NCBI GenBank assembly: GCA_014843695.1 | Contig: CM026386.1 | Location: 10,729,814-10,793,813, forward strand | Source of the DNA: Archivesica marissinica | Lineage: Eukaryota > Mollusca > Bivalvia > Venerida > Vesicomyidae | Length of the DNA stretch: 64,000 bases | Direction: 5' to 3' | Translations under genes and position numbers: made by a program | Shown: in pieces, positions 44,095 through 55,785 of the stretch | Layout: every line of letters begins with the position of its first letter | How positions within the stretch are numbered: position 1 is the first letter of the stretch | Notes under the pieces: generated by a model | The model's database searches: none | Told to the model about the DNA's origin: nothing | Seen by the model: the letters and a program-made list of their open reading frames with translations, nothing else

Positions 44095-44556
44095 AATTCA
44101 TTATTATTATATATATAGCTCAATCCTGACTTTAGCAAGCAATTCATTATCATTATATATCTCAATCCTGACTTTAGCAAGCAATTCATTATCATTGTAT
44201 AGCTCAATCCTGACTTTAGCAAGCAATTCATTATCATTATATATCTCAATCCTGACTTTAGCAAGCAATTCATTATCATTATATATATCTCAATCCTGAC
44301 TTTAGCAAGCAATTCATTATCATTATATAGCTCAATCCTGACTTTAGCAAGCAATTCATTATCATTATATAGCTCAATCCTGACTTTAGCAAGCAATTCA
44401 TTATCATTATATATCTCAATCCTGACTTTAGCAAGCAATTCATTATCATTATATATCTCAATCCTGACTTTAGCAAGCAATTCATTATCATTATATAGCT
44501 CAATCCTGACTTTAGCAAGCAATTCATTATCATTATATAGCTCAATCCTGACTTTA
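44095..44556. repeat. 42-bp tandem array (11 copies)
   Basis: Unit GCAAGCAATTCATTATCATT + ATATATCTCAATCCTGACTT + TA. The TATAG/TATATC and ATATATATC length variants shift the false reading frames. Confidence 0.95.
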
Positions 44557-44742
44557 ATTCAGTTTAAGTTGCTTTTCAGATGAATATCGTAATCTGCCAA
44601 GGGCAATAACTCCAATTGTTATTATTACTTCAGATTAATACAGGGGAAGTAACTACATAGAGCAAGTGGTTATCTACAACACAGTTTACAACCGGAAACT
44701 ATCATCTGCATTGTTCACTTCAATCGACGAGCAATGACTCTA

Positions 44743-44958
44743 TTAACCCTTAAGCTGCCAATCACTACTAAAGTCGCTTTTGCAAACAGCATAGAGCCAG
44801 ATCAGACAGCACATAATGTTCCGTCTGAGCAGGCTCTATCCTGCTTGCTATTCGGATAGTGAGCTAAAACACGTGTCGGAATAGCAAACAACAACGTCTG
44901 ATCTGGATCTATGTTGTTTGCGCATTCCGTCCAATTTATTCGACAGGTTAAGGGTTAA
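44743..44958. mobile_element. TTAA MITE family P3
   Basis: TTAACCCTTAAGCTGCCAAT ... ACAGGTTAAGGGTTAA. Inner CAGCATAGAGCCAGATCAGA and CTGATCTGGATCTATGTTGT. Confidence 0.82.
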
Positions 44959-45193
44959 GTAGGCAAACTACTATTTAGGGGGGGATCATTCTAACGGTGC
45001 ATGCAATGTATCTATATTAACAGAAGTAGAGACAGGCACACTAGCCGTAACCATTAGTGACAAAGCAACACCACTGCAATAGTCTCGTGCTTTCCACTTT
45101 CATAAAACTGTTCATAACAATTAAGATAGACTATTCGCTATTCGTGCACACTTAACAACTGTTTTTTTGCGGTGGCAAGGGGAGCATACTCAC

Positions 45194-45310
45194 GTTGAGA
45201 CTGGGAGGTCCCTAATCGTGTACGATTACGACCGTAATGGCTATGGCTATCTTGTGGTGAAATACGACTGGATGAATATGACGATGTTACAACATGAGAT
45301 TTCTGCCGTG
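45194..45310 (-). CDS. CLASP: CLASP exon 2, Ser/Arg-rich linker
   Basis: The acceptor is TTTTGCAG|CACGG and the donor CAAC|GTGAGT. The exon encodes 38 full codons beginning RQKSHVV, rich in Ser, and ending RTRLGTSQSQ. The split last codon joins the next exon to give SQSQP-NSRSSSP. This matches the SQSQPGSRSSSP segment of vertebrate CLASPs, which lies just after TOG2 in the disordered microtubule-binding linker. Phase 1 in and phase 1 out agree with both neighbours. The region is expected to be phosphorylated and basic; its role is electrostatic microtubule lattice binding. Confidence 0.85.
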
Positions 45311-45401
45311 CTGCAAAATATACCAAGTGACTCATGCATCTAGGAGGGGACTTTAGATTATACAGTGTATGTATGCATCGATTTATAAATAGCATGCACA
45401 A

Positions 45402-45585
45402 TGGTTTGTATTAATTTAATTAATTATGATATGTTAATTAATTATGAGATAATAATTAAAATATTAGAATAAGAACCTTCAGAATAATCGCATAACACAA
45501 TGGTTTGTATTAATTAATTATGATATGTTAATTAATTATGAGATAATAATTAAAATATTAGAATAAGAACCTTCAGAATAATCGT
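45402..45585. repeat. Direct duplication of about 88 bp
   Basis: CACAATGGTTTGTATTAATT ... AACCTTCAGAATAATCG twice. Confidence 0.85.
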
Positions 45586-45721
45586 ACAATATACATTTAA
45601 CAACAATATACGGTTTTATTTTATGCTTTCCATTTAAATATAGAAATTTATCAGTGAAATAACATGTGGTATTTCATTGGTTGAAAGCAGTTGAATAGCA
45701 CATATTATTTCTCACTGCTTT

Positions 45722-45786
45722 GCATGAGCGGTACCGAGCCGCACGGTACCTATCCGCGCTGTACCGAGCCGCGCTGTACCTAGCCG
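45722..45786. repeat. Short GC-rich repeat of GTACCGAGCCGC
   Basis: Four imperfect copies of a 13-18 bp unit containing GGTACC / TGTACC and CCGCGC, a GC island in AT-rich DNA. Confidence 0.7.
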
Positions 45787-45837
45787 CTGCATATTAAAAT
45801 GTTGTCAAAGCAAACATTTTCGGACTCGAGCTATCAG

Positions 45838-46163
45838 TGACCTCATTTATGATATCAATTATAACATCATTTATGATATCAATTATAATGCCATTTATGA
45901 TATCAATTATAACGTCATTTATGATATCAATTATAACATCATTTATGATATCAATTATAACATCATTTATGATATCAATTATAATGTCATTTATGATATC
46001 AATTATAACGTCATTTATGATATCAATTATAACATCATTTATGATATCAATTATAACATCATTTATGATATCAATTATAATGTCATTTATGATATCAATT
46101 ATAATGTCATTTATGATATCAATTATAATGTCATTTATGATATCAATTATAACATCATTTATG
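45838..46163. repeat. 24-bp tandem array (about 14 copies)
   Basis: Unit ACATCATTTATGATATCAAT + TATA with ACGTC/ATGTC variants. Period 24 gives a repeated 8-residue ORF that is not a gene. Confidence 0.95.
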
Positions 46164-46396
46164 GTCGCCTAAACACGACGTTCTAGCGCCATTTAGCACA
46201 TGGTTGCACCATTTTCATAAAAACACTGTTCGGTCTAAAATGAAAGACTTATTTGTTTGCTTATGTGAATGATGGAATGAATGATAGTTCACCCATGAAC
46301 ATAGAAATCTATAATGATAATGCTTTGAATGTTCATTCGGTGAAATATAATACGATCATACACTGAAACACCAAATATCCTCTTAGTATATATATA

Positions 46397-46643
46397 TTAA
46401 CCCATTTCATTCTGGATACATTTAAAGGCATTTGCAAACAACATAGATCCAGATCAGCCACAGCGTGACGCTGCGTGCTGATCAGCATCTATGTTGTTTG
46501 CTACATAGCCAAGTGTCTTAGCAAGATCATGTGAATAGCAAACAGCATAGAGCCTGATCAGATGGCACATTCTGTGGCCATTGATCTGGTTCTATGTTCT
46601 TTGCAAATACCGTTTGAACGTTATCCAGAATGAAATGGGTTAA
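46397..46643. mobile_element. TTAA MITE family P2, clean ends
   Basis: TTAACCCATTTCATTCTGGA and TCCAGAATGAAATGGGTTAA form a perfect inverted pair. Inner hairpin AACATAGATCC ... GCATCTATGTT. Confidence 0.9.
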
Positions 46644-46723
46644 TTAATGTCCTCTAACAAGGATGCACAGTTCTATATTATTGTATCTTTCTAGATTATT
46701 CAAAAGCTCTGTTGACTTATCTG

Positions 46724-47618
46724 TAGATGCATCAGTCATTGTGTTCTCAGTTCCATACAAGAGGTATGAAACTAAAACATTTAAACATCAGTCATTGTGT
46801 TCTCAGTTCCATACAAGAGGTATGAAACTAAAACATTTAAACATCAGTCATTGTGTTCTCAGTTCCATACAAGAGGTATGAAACTAAAACATTTAAACAT
46901 CAGTCATTGTGTTCTCAGTTCCATACAAGAGGTATGAAACTAAAACATTTAAACATCAGTCATTGTTGTTCTCAGTTCCATACAAGAGGTATGAAACTAA
47001 AACATTTAAACATCAGTCATTGTGTTCTCAGTTCCATACAAGAGGTATGAAACTAAAACATTTAAACATCAGTCATTGTTGTTCTCAGTTCCATACAAGG
47101 TATGAAACTAAAACATTTAAACATCAGTCATTGTTGTTCTCAGTTCCATACAAGGTATGAAACTAAAACATTTAAACATCAGTCATTGTTGTTCTCAGTT
47201 CCATACAAGGTATGAAACTAAAACATTTAAACATCAGTCATTGTTGTTCTCAGTTCCATACAAGGTATGAAACTAAAACATTTAAACATCAGTCATTGTT
47301 GTTCTCAGTTCCATACAAGGTATGAAACTAAAACATTTAAACATCAGTCATTGTTGTTCTCAGTTCCATACAAGGTATGAAACTAAAACATTTAAACATC
47401 AGTCATTGTTGTTCTCAGTTCCATACAAGGTATGAAACTAAAACATTTAAACATCAGTCATTGTGTTCTCAGTTCCATACAAGAGGTATGAAACTAAAAC
47501 ATTTAAACATCAGTCATTGTGTTCTCAGTTCCATACAAGGTATGAAACTAAAACATTTAAACATCAGTCATTGTTGTTCTCGGTTCCATACAAGGTATGA
47601 AACTAAAACATTTAAACA
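46724..47618. repeat. 56-bp tandem array (about 16 copies)
   Basis: Unit CATCAGTCATTGTGTTCTCA + GTTCCATACAAGAGGTATGA + AACTAAAACATTTAAA. A GAGG-to-GG deletion with TGTTG insertion marks a middle sub-block. Confidence 0.95.
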
Positions 47619-47670
47619 TAAATTAACAAATGGACTGACAAAAGTTATTTATTACAAAGTGTACCTTATC

Positions 47671-47946
47671 GTAACCCTTTGCACGATAGTGGCCAATAAA
47701 GTCACTATTGCAAACAGCATAGAGCCAGATCAGATGGCACACAACGTGCCATCTGATCAGGCTCTATGCTGTTTGCTATTCGGATAGTGGAGCTAGAACA
47801 CTTGTCTGAATAGCAAACAACATAGATCCTGATCAGCAGCAGCTGATCTGGATCTATGTTCTATCTATCTTCCTCTAATGTCGAACCACTAGCGGGGGAT
47901 GTTGTTTGCAAATGTGATTTTATTTACTCAGCAGGTAACGGGTTAA
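47671..47946. mobile_element. MITE family P3 with internal insertion
   Basis: TAACCCTTTGCACGATAGTG ... CAGCAGGTAACGGGTTAA. About 40 bases (CTATCTTCCTCTAATGTCG ...) interrupt the ATGTTGTTTGC arm near 47.86-47.90 kb. Confidence 0.8.
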
Positions 47947-48104
47947 TTATTTTTAATCTTGAATGCTATTCATGTAATAAGTTGAAAAAAGATATTTTCA
48001 TTACAACAAAAAAACCCACCAGAGAGCATAGCATAAAATAACATATATAAATGTTACAATATCACAAGAATTGCGTAAGCATTACTGAAGCACTATGTAG
48101 AATA

Positions 48105-48349
48105 TTAACCCATTCTACACCAAGTAACTGCCATGGACTGGTCCATGACATTTTTAGACCAATTAAATTAATAAGAAAATTACATTTGGATCAGTCCATT
48201 TATCAAAATGGGTAAATTATTTTCTAAAAATTGTAATATTACTTGCAAAAAGTGCAGATCCTGATGAGACGGCTCGTCACGAGCCGGCTCATCTGGATCT
48301 ACACTTTTTTGTAAGCCTATTTAGAGGTCTGTGGTGTTGAAAGGGTTAA
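48105..48349. mobile_element. TTAA MITE family P1
   Basis: TTAACCCATTCTACACCAAG ... GGTGTTGAAAGGGTTAA; same orientation as the 42.4 kb copy. Confidence 0.87.
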
Positions 48350-48905
48350 AAGCATGTTTTGATAGTAATACAGTGTATTTATTCACAGTAGACAACACAA
48401 CAATACAAACTATAACAATAGTATGTGCCGAGTGACCAGTAAAATAACGATGATACATACATAATATTATATATAAAATACGGTTGCACACAAGTAAAAC
48501 TTAACACAGCCCAACCATTTTACCTATACAAATTAGCTTGACACATTTCGAGGGTTTGCATATTCGTAATTTATACAGTTTTTGCACCATTAATATATTC
48601 ATTTAGTAAGTAAATTATTTGCCAAGTCTTTCATCTGTATGAAATTATGTCATTATTTTTTTCTTTACGATGAAATTTCACGCAACTATAGCTATAATAT
48701 TACAATGTAAATTTCTTTCGTGCAGGGTTCAAATAAGAGCAAGTTTAAAACATCTTATTTATTTGTGCGCTATATATCAAACTGTTTGTACATTAATTGA
48801 GAAACAGATGGCAACATACTGTCAAACATGTTTATAATTAATTTCATTTTAAAAACTGCCATGTTTGCGATGAATGTATTTTTGCAGAAGTTTTAACTCG
48901 GTTTA
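48350..48905. other. Intron 1 stretch without recognised feature
   Basis: AT-rich unique DNA; nothing recognised. Confidence 0.5.
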
Positions 48906-49028
48906 GTTTATACAAATTTATTTGAGCTCGATTGCAAAACAAGTTCTTACAACTTATACTAATCACTCTCGAGACCTCATTCCTGATGGAATCCAACGCC
49001 ACGTGATGGAATCCAAGGCCACGAGGGA
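48906..49028 (-). mobile_element. SINE family B, minus strand, truncated
   Basis: TACAAATTTATTTGAGCTCG then TCGAGACCTCATTCCTGATG. ATGGAATCCAACGCCACG is partly duplicated; there is no tRNA-like head. Confidence 0.75.
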
Positions 49029-49550
49029 GATAAGATACATTTTATTTTGAGTCAGCAAGATAGCAACAGTACAACATAAGCTCTGAGTGAGCTTTTGAAC
49101 CGACTATATAACATAAAATAACGATAACAGCTATAAAATTTGAATCCCTGATAATAGTATGCATATTTATTATTAATTTGTTTCTAAGATAAATGCTGAT
49201 AAATGTTAAAACATAACTGAGTTATGTAGGTAAGACAAATGTACTTGTTAGCCATAAAGAATATTAACCTAGTAAATCAATGACTTAATTGGTAAAACTT
49301 GTATAAGTATATATGGAATAAACAAACATATTTTACAGGAACGTCAATGATTTAAAACATATATAATATTCATCGCCCTGAGCGTGGGGGTATCATTAAA
49401 AAAGATATTTGCAGTTTCATTGGAACATGAACATAATTTACGTCATTTGTATTTGGGAGAGAGAAGAACTTGGTTGAAAAATCTCGCTTCTTTGTCTACA
49501 TCTACGTCTTCAATGCTGAGTATGACTGGGAGGTGTCAGGGACATTGCTA
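49029..49550. other. Intron 1 stretch without recognised feature
   Basis: No array, element or spliceable CLASP-like exon seen. Confidence 0.5.
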
Positions 49551-49552
49551 TG

Positions 49553-49752
49553 TCACTATGTATGTATGTATGTTCCATTAATGTCAAACACCTTGCGGGG
49601 ACGTAGACATGTTTTCCTGGGCAAGTTTAGCCGACCCAAGTGGTTAACCAGTACTAAGCAATGTGTGTGAGGTGCAATGACACTACATACGTGGCCTGGC
49701 CGAGTATCGAACCCGGGACGTTCTACCACTGAACCACGGATGCCACACACTA
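49553..49752 (-). mobile_element. SINE family F, minus strand
   Basis: ATGTTCCATTAATGTCAAAC at the left. Head at the right with TATCGAACCCGGGACG and CTACCACTGAACCACGGATG. Confidence 0.82.
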
Positions 49753-50077
49753 TAATACATATAGTGTATGTATTTATCTATCTGAAGAAAGGTGTTCTGG
49801 TTATAAAAGCTTATATCAGCTTCTGTGTGTGTTACCATCATCTCTTTCCCTTGCATTTCGTTTCGGCAAGTTATGATGATCGGTATACACTCATTAATAG
49901 CTGCATGGTTATGTCAGTTCTTATTACCATTATTGTACACCTGTATTACTTTGTATATGTATTATATATGTATGTTTATATGTGTCCATGTAAAAAGTCT
50001 ATATTATGTATGTTCAGTTGTGCTCTTCATGTATATGGAGGTAATAAAAGGATTATTTATCAATACATTTATTTATT

Positions 50078-50335
50078 TATATTTCGGGTTTTACGCCTGC
50101 ATCAGCACCATTTTGGGCTATATCGCCGGCGGGCAGTTTACCTAACAACACCTTTCCTGGGCAGGCTCCAGCGATTAACCAGTACTTGGGTGCACCAACC
50201 TCCGTAAGAAACTGCCAACTTTTTCATATAAATGAGACACGGTCTGAGCGGGGCTCGAACCTGTGACCATCAGTGATGATGGGTTACAGTGGTATACAAG
50301 TCAGCGACCGTAACCACTCGACCACGGAGGCGGAT
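50078..50335 (-). mobile_element. SINE family C, full length
   Basis: TATTTCGGGTTTTACGCCTG to GTAACCACTCGACCACGGAG. On the minus strand the head has CGTGGTCGAGTGGTTACGG and GGTTCGAGCCCCGC. The best preserved member here. Confidence 0.88.
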
Positions 50336-50577
50336 ATTTATCAATACAAGGAACACAAACACTTGTGTTAGGCTTGATTCCTGACGTTCTCTGTAACAGC
50401 TCTAGATTATGTGTAGAAGGGGAACAAAATGTTATGTAAAAGATCACATTTTTAGTATTGATTTTTTTTTTTTAATACTCAAAAATGTTGTTCATTTTAA
50501 GTTCAAATTCAAATTATTACAAAATAGAAATGAAAATATGATGAAAGGTTGATGCAAGAGTTCAAAAGGATATTTAC

Positions 50578-51397
50578 CATTTGTATTTGTATCGTTATTA
50601 TTATCAACATCATCATCGCACCACCAATCAAATTCATGTTCTATATCGGATACCCTTGGCACTTCAACCACATATGGAAATATTGCAAAATGAACAGATT
50701 TCGCTTTGGTTGTTGGCGTTATCACGGAATTGTCATTTTCATCCATTTTCCTGTGACAAACATTGTCAAGTTCTAATACAGATGGTCGAAGAGATCCATC
50801 ATTAATTGTTTTAGATATATTGCACAATTCGGAGGAGTCATTAATTAACTGTTTTCTATCTATACTAAGTTCATCAGTCACCAGATGATCACTTGCTTTC
50901 CAACGAGTGAGTGAATCAAAGTGAGATGTGAAGGCACAAGGTGAAAGTAATACTATATCTCCCTCAGAAGAAACGCTGAACTCTGAGTCACATGCACGAA
51001 CGCTGTCATTATTATTTAAAACCGATTGATAAGCTTCTTCAAAATCATCAAAAATATCATCAAGGTCTCCAAGCCCTTCGTCGTAATCATCATCTACCGC
51101 AGTTGTATCACTTTTCACATCTAACGCTCGTCTCTTTAATATCCCTACCAACTTCTTCTCCTCACTTGGGTCATGAACGTTATTATTCCCATCATTAAAC
51201 TTATCAGTTAAGTCTTCTATGTCATCAATTACGAGACGAGTTGCATTGTTCACATCCAATTCCTCACAGGAATACAGAACATCATCTATCAGATTGAGGT
51301 TTGCTTGTCCGCTGACAGTCTTATTTAAAGACGTTGATAAATCTGACACAGTTTTCCACGAGTTCACTCCTGCCAGGTTCATTTTCATTGTGCTCAT
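50578..51397 (-). CDS. Candidate first exon of a short CLASP isoform, acidic N-terminus with PP1-docking-like motif
   Basis: An open frame of 273 codons starts at MSTMKMNLAG and ends at a good donor, AATG|GTAAAT, leaving one base (phase 1). That phase fits the acceptor of the 45.3 kb exon exactly, giving a GCA codon. The protein is very acidic, with Asp/Glu runs at residues 103-121 and a DDDVDNNND stretch near 261-269. KSVHF at 233-237 fits the RVxF motif that docks protein phosphatase 1. It is followed by hydrophobic YVVEV, an Arg and WW at 258-259, resembling the RVxF-phi-phi-R-W layout of some PP1 partners. I recognise no homologue. It could be an alternative promoter exon of CLASP or the exon of another gene; the link to CLASP rests on strand, order and phase. 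Confidence 0.6.
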
Positions 51398-52324
51398 GAC
51401 AAAAATAAATCCAAACCGTACACAATTAGAAATCTCTGATCGTATTGTTTGTAGAATGCTGAACGAAAGATAACGAAGATAGACTCAATTATTTAAATCC
51501 TTTAAATGATGATAATTTCAATTAGAAATCTGTTCAGAAATGGCTCCAATCTTTAATTATTACCACTACAATGAAAGAATCTCTATTTAATTATAAATTT
51601 CCTCATAAACAAAGACAATTTCTAGGAACACAAGACTACATAAACATTCAAAACAATGAGTTGAATCCATCACACAAGGAACACACTAATAATGCAACTG
51701 AATGTGTCGAATCTGGTGACCAATGCCATGAAGTGAATTAGCCGTGTTAATCTGAATTCTTGATCATCACTGCACCGCACAAATCTATGCTAATATTGAA
51801 CAAATAAAGAAACTCTCCTAAAGAAGTCATTGTGAATTTTAGCCTCAAGATCAGATCAAAACCGACCAGTAATCACTAATAGCGATCTCTAGTCACAAAT
51901 CACATAAGAGATCAATCTGCGTTTAATCCCTGGATATTGCAATATCATCAAATTAACCATCCATTACAAAGCAAATTATATCACTGCACAATTTTCATTT
52001 TGTTGATGTGAACTCATTTTAACAATTTTTAATCTGCATAACATCTCATTATTTAGATTATATATCAGTATATAGTATTTAAGTTGAATTGATAATAAAT
52101 TCATTTCACTTGGTAGGGTTACACCCTGCTCATAATTGTAACAAGATACTGGAACACAGAGGCGAAATCGATTCAATCAGTAAAGCATACTATCAACATG
52201 ATATTTAATTTAATAACCTCCTGATTGCTTACTTACATCAACAGCTACAAATGAACGAATTCTAAAACTATGGACATTTAAACTATATTGCAAAGCTACA
52301 GGAATCGACCATGGAATGGAAAAC
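51398..52324. other. Upstream flank of the candidate first exon
   Basis: No coding exon seen. On the minus strand a TATA-like TTTAAATAA lies near 51.49 kb, roughly 95 bases before the ATG. This is only weak support for a promoter. Confidence 0.35.
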
Positions 52325-52420
52325 AAGGGTATAGATTTTGAATCGATGGTGGGAGTAGATTTTGAATCAATGGTGGGAGTAGATTTTGAATCGATGGTGG
52401 AAGTAGATTTTGAATAAACA
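52325..52420. repeat. 24-bp tandem array (4 copies)
   Basis: Unit GATTTTGAATCGATGGTGGG + AGTA; a fainter degenerate continuation follows to about 52510. Confidence 0.88.
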
Positions 52421-52798
52421 ATTGAATGAACAATAGATCTTTGAACCAATGATGGAGTTGATTTTGAAACAAGTACGGAATAGATACTGAATCAATTCTA
52501 GAATAGATTTTGTTTCAACAATTTTATTTTTATTTTAGAATTCTGCAGAATACATTACGAAACACCCGAGGCGAACTCATGTAAATTAACACCCTCCAGT
52601 GGCAATTTGCGCCATTGATATCCATAATTTCCTGGATTCCATATAACATGAAAACAGTCCAAATTGAGAACTGTGATAGCCGAACATTGTGTCTAAATAC
52701 ATGTACATTGACATTGTACCTTTCTTGACTTTATTCTGAACATTCACCAGTAACAGTAAAAAAAGTGATAAATTTTATCATTCCTTCGTTGGAAATAG

Positions 52799-53296
52799 GA
52801 GCATCACCCTTGGGTACTTGGGAGCATAACCCTTGGGTACTTGGGAGCATCACCCTTGGGGACTTAGGAGGATCACCCTTGGTTACTTGGGAGCATCACC
52901 CTTGGGTACTTGGGAGCATCACCCTTGGGTACTTGGGAGCATCACCCTTGGGTACTTGGGTACTTGGGAGCATCACCCTTGGGGACTTAGGAGCATCACC
53001 CTTGGGTACTTGGGAGCATCACCCTTGGGGACTTAGGAGCATCACCCTTGGAGACTTAGGAGCATCACCCTTGGGTACTTGGGAGCATCACCCTTGGAGA
53101 CTTAGGAGCATCACCCTTGGGTACTTAGGAGCATCACCCTTGGGGACTTAGGAGCATCACCCTTGGGGACTTGGGAGCATCACCCTTGGGGACTTGGGAG
53201 CATCACCCTTGGGGACTTAGGAGCATCACCCTTGGGGACTTGGGAGCATCACCCTTGGGGACTTAGGAGCATCACCCTTGGGGACTTGGGAGCATT
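52799..53296. repeat. 23-bp tandem array (about 21 copies)
   Basis: Unit GAGCATCACCCTTGGGTACT + TGG with GTAC/GGAC/AGAC and TTAGGA variants. One 8-base partial duplication lies near 52.96 kb. Confidence 0.95.
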
Positions 53297-53627
53297 ACCC
53301 TGGGGCACTCGGAAATGGTTCACAACACGAAAGTCTTTAATAAAAATATTTTCCAATGCTCCGAACATAACTTCTCACTGATATAAATATATCCACAGCA
53401 AATAAATATCCACCATAACAATGCCATGGGCAGAATTCCTATGTCTCTATAAACATGTCCACCTACTAAATGCTACTGTTTGTACAGCCTAATTATGAAC
53501 AGACATTTTAAGCGATTTAACAAATTCTATTGAGCCGTAAAACTCTATTGTATTGAATCTTACACAAGGATGAAGTACAGATTGTGGAGCAACTAGAATA
53601 TTCAGATACTTTTTAAAACGTGGCTTG

Positions 53628-53768
53628 GAGATTATACAACTTTTCACAACTCTCGAACTCAATCTCAGTGCTTCCGATTGGTTGAGGCCTGTCTAATTTC
53701 AAATTGAACCAATCAGATCGCTAGAGCTCGAGTTTAAGATAGAACAAGTAGATTGATAACCTCCAGAC
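53628..53768. mobile_element. P5 MITE
   Basis: GGAGATTATACAACTTTTCA ... TAGATTGATAACCTCC, inner GATTGGTTGAGG and AACCAATCAGATCG. A diverged copy. Confidence 0.7.
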
Positions 53769-53994
53769 AAGTCGTACATAGCACTATAGCAAATGTTAAA
53801 ATTTCTCCCGCAACATCAGACATTGATATCACCAATAGCTAATTGTTATGGCAAAACAACGTTAATTAACTGATTGCATTGAAACATACATGCTAAAATA
53901 AAGCATTATATTACCACTTTGACTACAGTAAAACAATTTCACACGACAGTATATTCAAGTTGCACCAAGTCACTTTCATTCCGATATGAACATA

Positions 53995-54350
53995 ATTTAC
54001 AGAGTCCTTTTAATTAAAGGAAAATGTCTATCCAGTATTAGGCTGCACACACTATATGCATAGTCCACTATTTCACACTACAGTACATTCAAGTTGCACA
54101 AAGTCAAATACTTCCATTCCGATATGAAAACAATTTACAGCAGAGTAATTTTAATTAAAGGAAAATGTATATCCAGTATTAGGCTGCACACACTATATGC
54201 ATAGTCCACTATTTCACACTACAGTACATTCAAGTTGCACCAAGTCAAATACTTCCATTCCGATATGAAAACAATTTACAGCAGAGTAATTTTAATTAAA
54301 GGAAATTGCCTATCCAGTATTAGGCTGCACACACTATATGCATAGTCCAC
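53995..54350. repeat. Tandem repeat of about 125 bp (nearly 3 copies)
   Basis: AATTTTAATTAAAGGAAAAT ... CACACTATATGCATAGTCCA ... CATTCCGATATGAAAAC, repeated with few changes. Confidence 0.9.
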
Positions 54351-54715
54351 GATATCCAAACATGCGTACATGTACATAGTGGCTTCATTAGCATTTATGG
54401 AGTATACAGGTTCATTATTGATGCGTATAATTACAGTCACTGATGAAGGACACAGAGACAAGATAATGAACATCTGTGCCACCTCCTGAGTTAAAGTCAC
54501 CCTAACTTAATCATTCTTCATTAGCTTTACCTTTCTATCTTGTGAATCAATGTTCAAATGTCTAATTAAATTCAAATGACATTAAAATGCCACCTGTGTC
54601 AAATGTTTGTTACAAGTATTTTGATGTGTTTAAAGCCCCATCATGCGCTTACTTAGAACGTGCTGCACACAGTGGTATTTTAAGGAGCGGATGATTAGAT
54701 ATTGTGATTATTAAC
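54351..54715. other. No recognised feature
   Basis: Unique upstream DNA. Confidence 0.5.
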
Positions 54716-54901
54716 AGTCTTTCAGATGGGTGTCGTGTCGGTGATGTACATCGTGCACATAAAAGAACCAGAGGAGACTCAGAGTGAGTCTCTGTCTGTA
54801 GCATTGCACTATCTTCCAATAATCTAAAATGACTAATCTCTTCAGGAGGCGGCGCTCATATGGGCAACCGGTAGCAACGATAAATAAATGTAAAACACAC
54901 G
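54716..54901 (+). mobile_element. SINE family A body, head missing
   Basis: GTCTTTCAGATGGGTGTCGT ... CATATGGGCAACCGGTAGCA and AAATGTAAAACACACG. Confidence 0.82.
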
Positions 54902-55360
54902 ATATTGTGATAATTGTCTTCACATTTTCATTTTTCAATCGTAAATTATTACTGTAAAACGTAAAATTTGGAAAATATCGCCACAAACGAACCTGATTTT
55001 AGTTTAAACTTTATTTATTGTTTATCTTTTGTACAAAGGGTATATATGCATCGAAATTATATAAACACACAGGTTGCAGGAAGATAACAAAGGATTGGAA
55101 AACAAGATAAATACAATCTTATATAAATTCCTCTCCTAAACCTGATTTTGTGAAATAACCATTTGTAAATTGCCTCCCTTGTTAACTTTCCAAATTTTAT
55201 TGATGGATGAAGATCCAAGGTAAATTACATGAGGTACAGACAGACAGACATCCAGGGTAGAGCTACCAACATTCAGTATATATACCTTTCCATATTTAAC
55301 TACCAAGGACCAGACGTCAGTCGGACATTTTGAAATGAGGAGCATATATTTTTCATAAAT
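54902..55360. other. No recognised feature
   Basis: Contains a SINE-tail-like TTTAAACTTTATTTATTG near 55.0 kb and otherwise unique DNA. Confidence 0.5.
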
Positions 55361-55362
55361 TC

Positions 55363-55549
55363 TACATACAGTACTTCCTGAATCTTATCTTTTCATGTCA
55401 GGCGATAGGCTGTTAGGCAATCTGTAACCATTATTTAACTAGCTGGTGGCTCAAAAACGGGCTATATCAGAATGAAACCCTGACAAGGATCGAGCCTCTG
55501 AACTCCTGCTCCATAGGCAGATGCCGTAACCACTATGCCACAGAGATGG
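55363..55549 (-). mobile_element. SINE family D
   Basis: ACAGTACTTCCTGAATCTTA at the left, GGATCGAGCCTCTGAACTCC and GTAACCACTATGCCACAGAG at the right (minus-strand head). More diverged than the 38.9 kb copy. Confidence 0.78.
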
Positions 55550-55785
55550 AATATTTAGAAGTCATATATGAACCCATTTTGTGCTTCTGGCATCTTAATT
55601 TGAAACAACAACCAGACACAAGGCCAACAGTAACTTAATGCGCATAAAATCTATCAAATTAATCAAGCTAATTGATACAATATATATCTCATGTAAAATC
55701 TACACCCATGGAGCCAAAACAGACACATGGAAAAATACCATAATACTCTGCAGAGCACGAATATATCCAGTACTAGTGATAGTGC

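Larger units (their letters stand above)
1..51397 (-). other. CLASP: CLASP gene region (14 exons seen, 3' end beyond window)
   Basis: Fourteen minus-strand exons have GT/AG boundaries and compatible phases. Joined, they give 809 codons plus one base. Exons 2-14 follow the order of human CLASP1/2 as I remember it: Ser/Arg-rich linker, TOG3 HEAT-repeat domain, then the linker containing the ENMN-EDIY block. CLASPs bind microtubules and plus-end EB proteins, suppress catastrophe, promote rescue, and act at the cell cortex and kinetochores. TOG1 and TOG2 are not found on this strand in the window, and TOG4 lies off the left edge. Introns range from 0.6 to 12 kb and are packed with tandem arrays, SINEs and MITEs. 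The transcript start is not determined. Confidence 0.93.

Noticed and set aside
46663..47787. ORFs from the 56-bp array
   Set aside because: Short, overlapping in shifted frames; only the array unit is translated.
49677..50207. Plus-strand ORF of 176 codons
   Set aside because: Runs from a SINE F head through unique DNA into SINE C; no domain.
52765..53381. GASPLGTWEH repeat ORFs
   Set aside because: 23-bp array, several frames open; no gene context.
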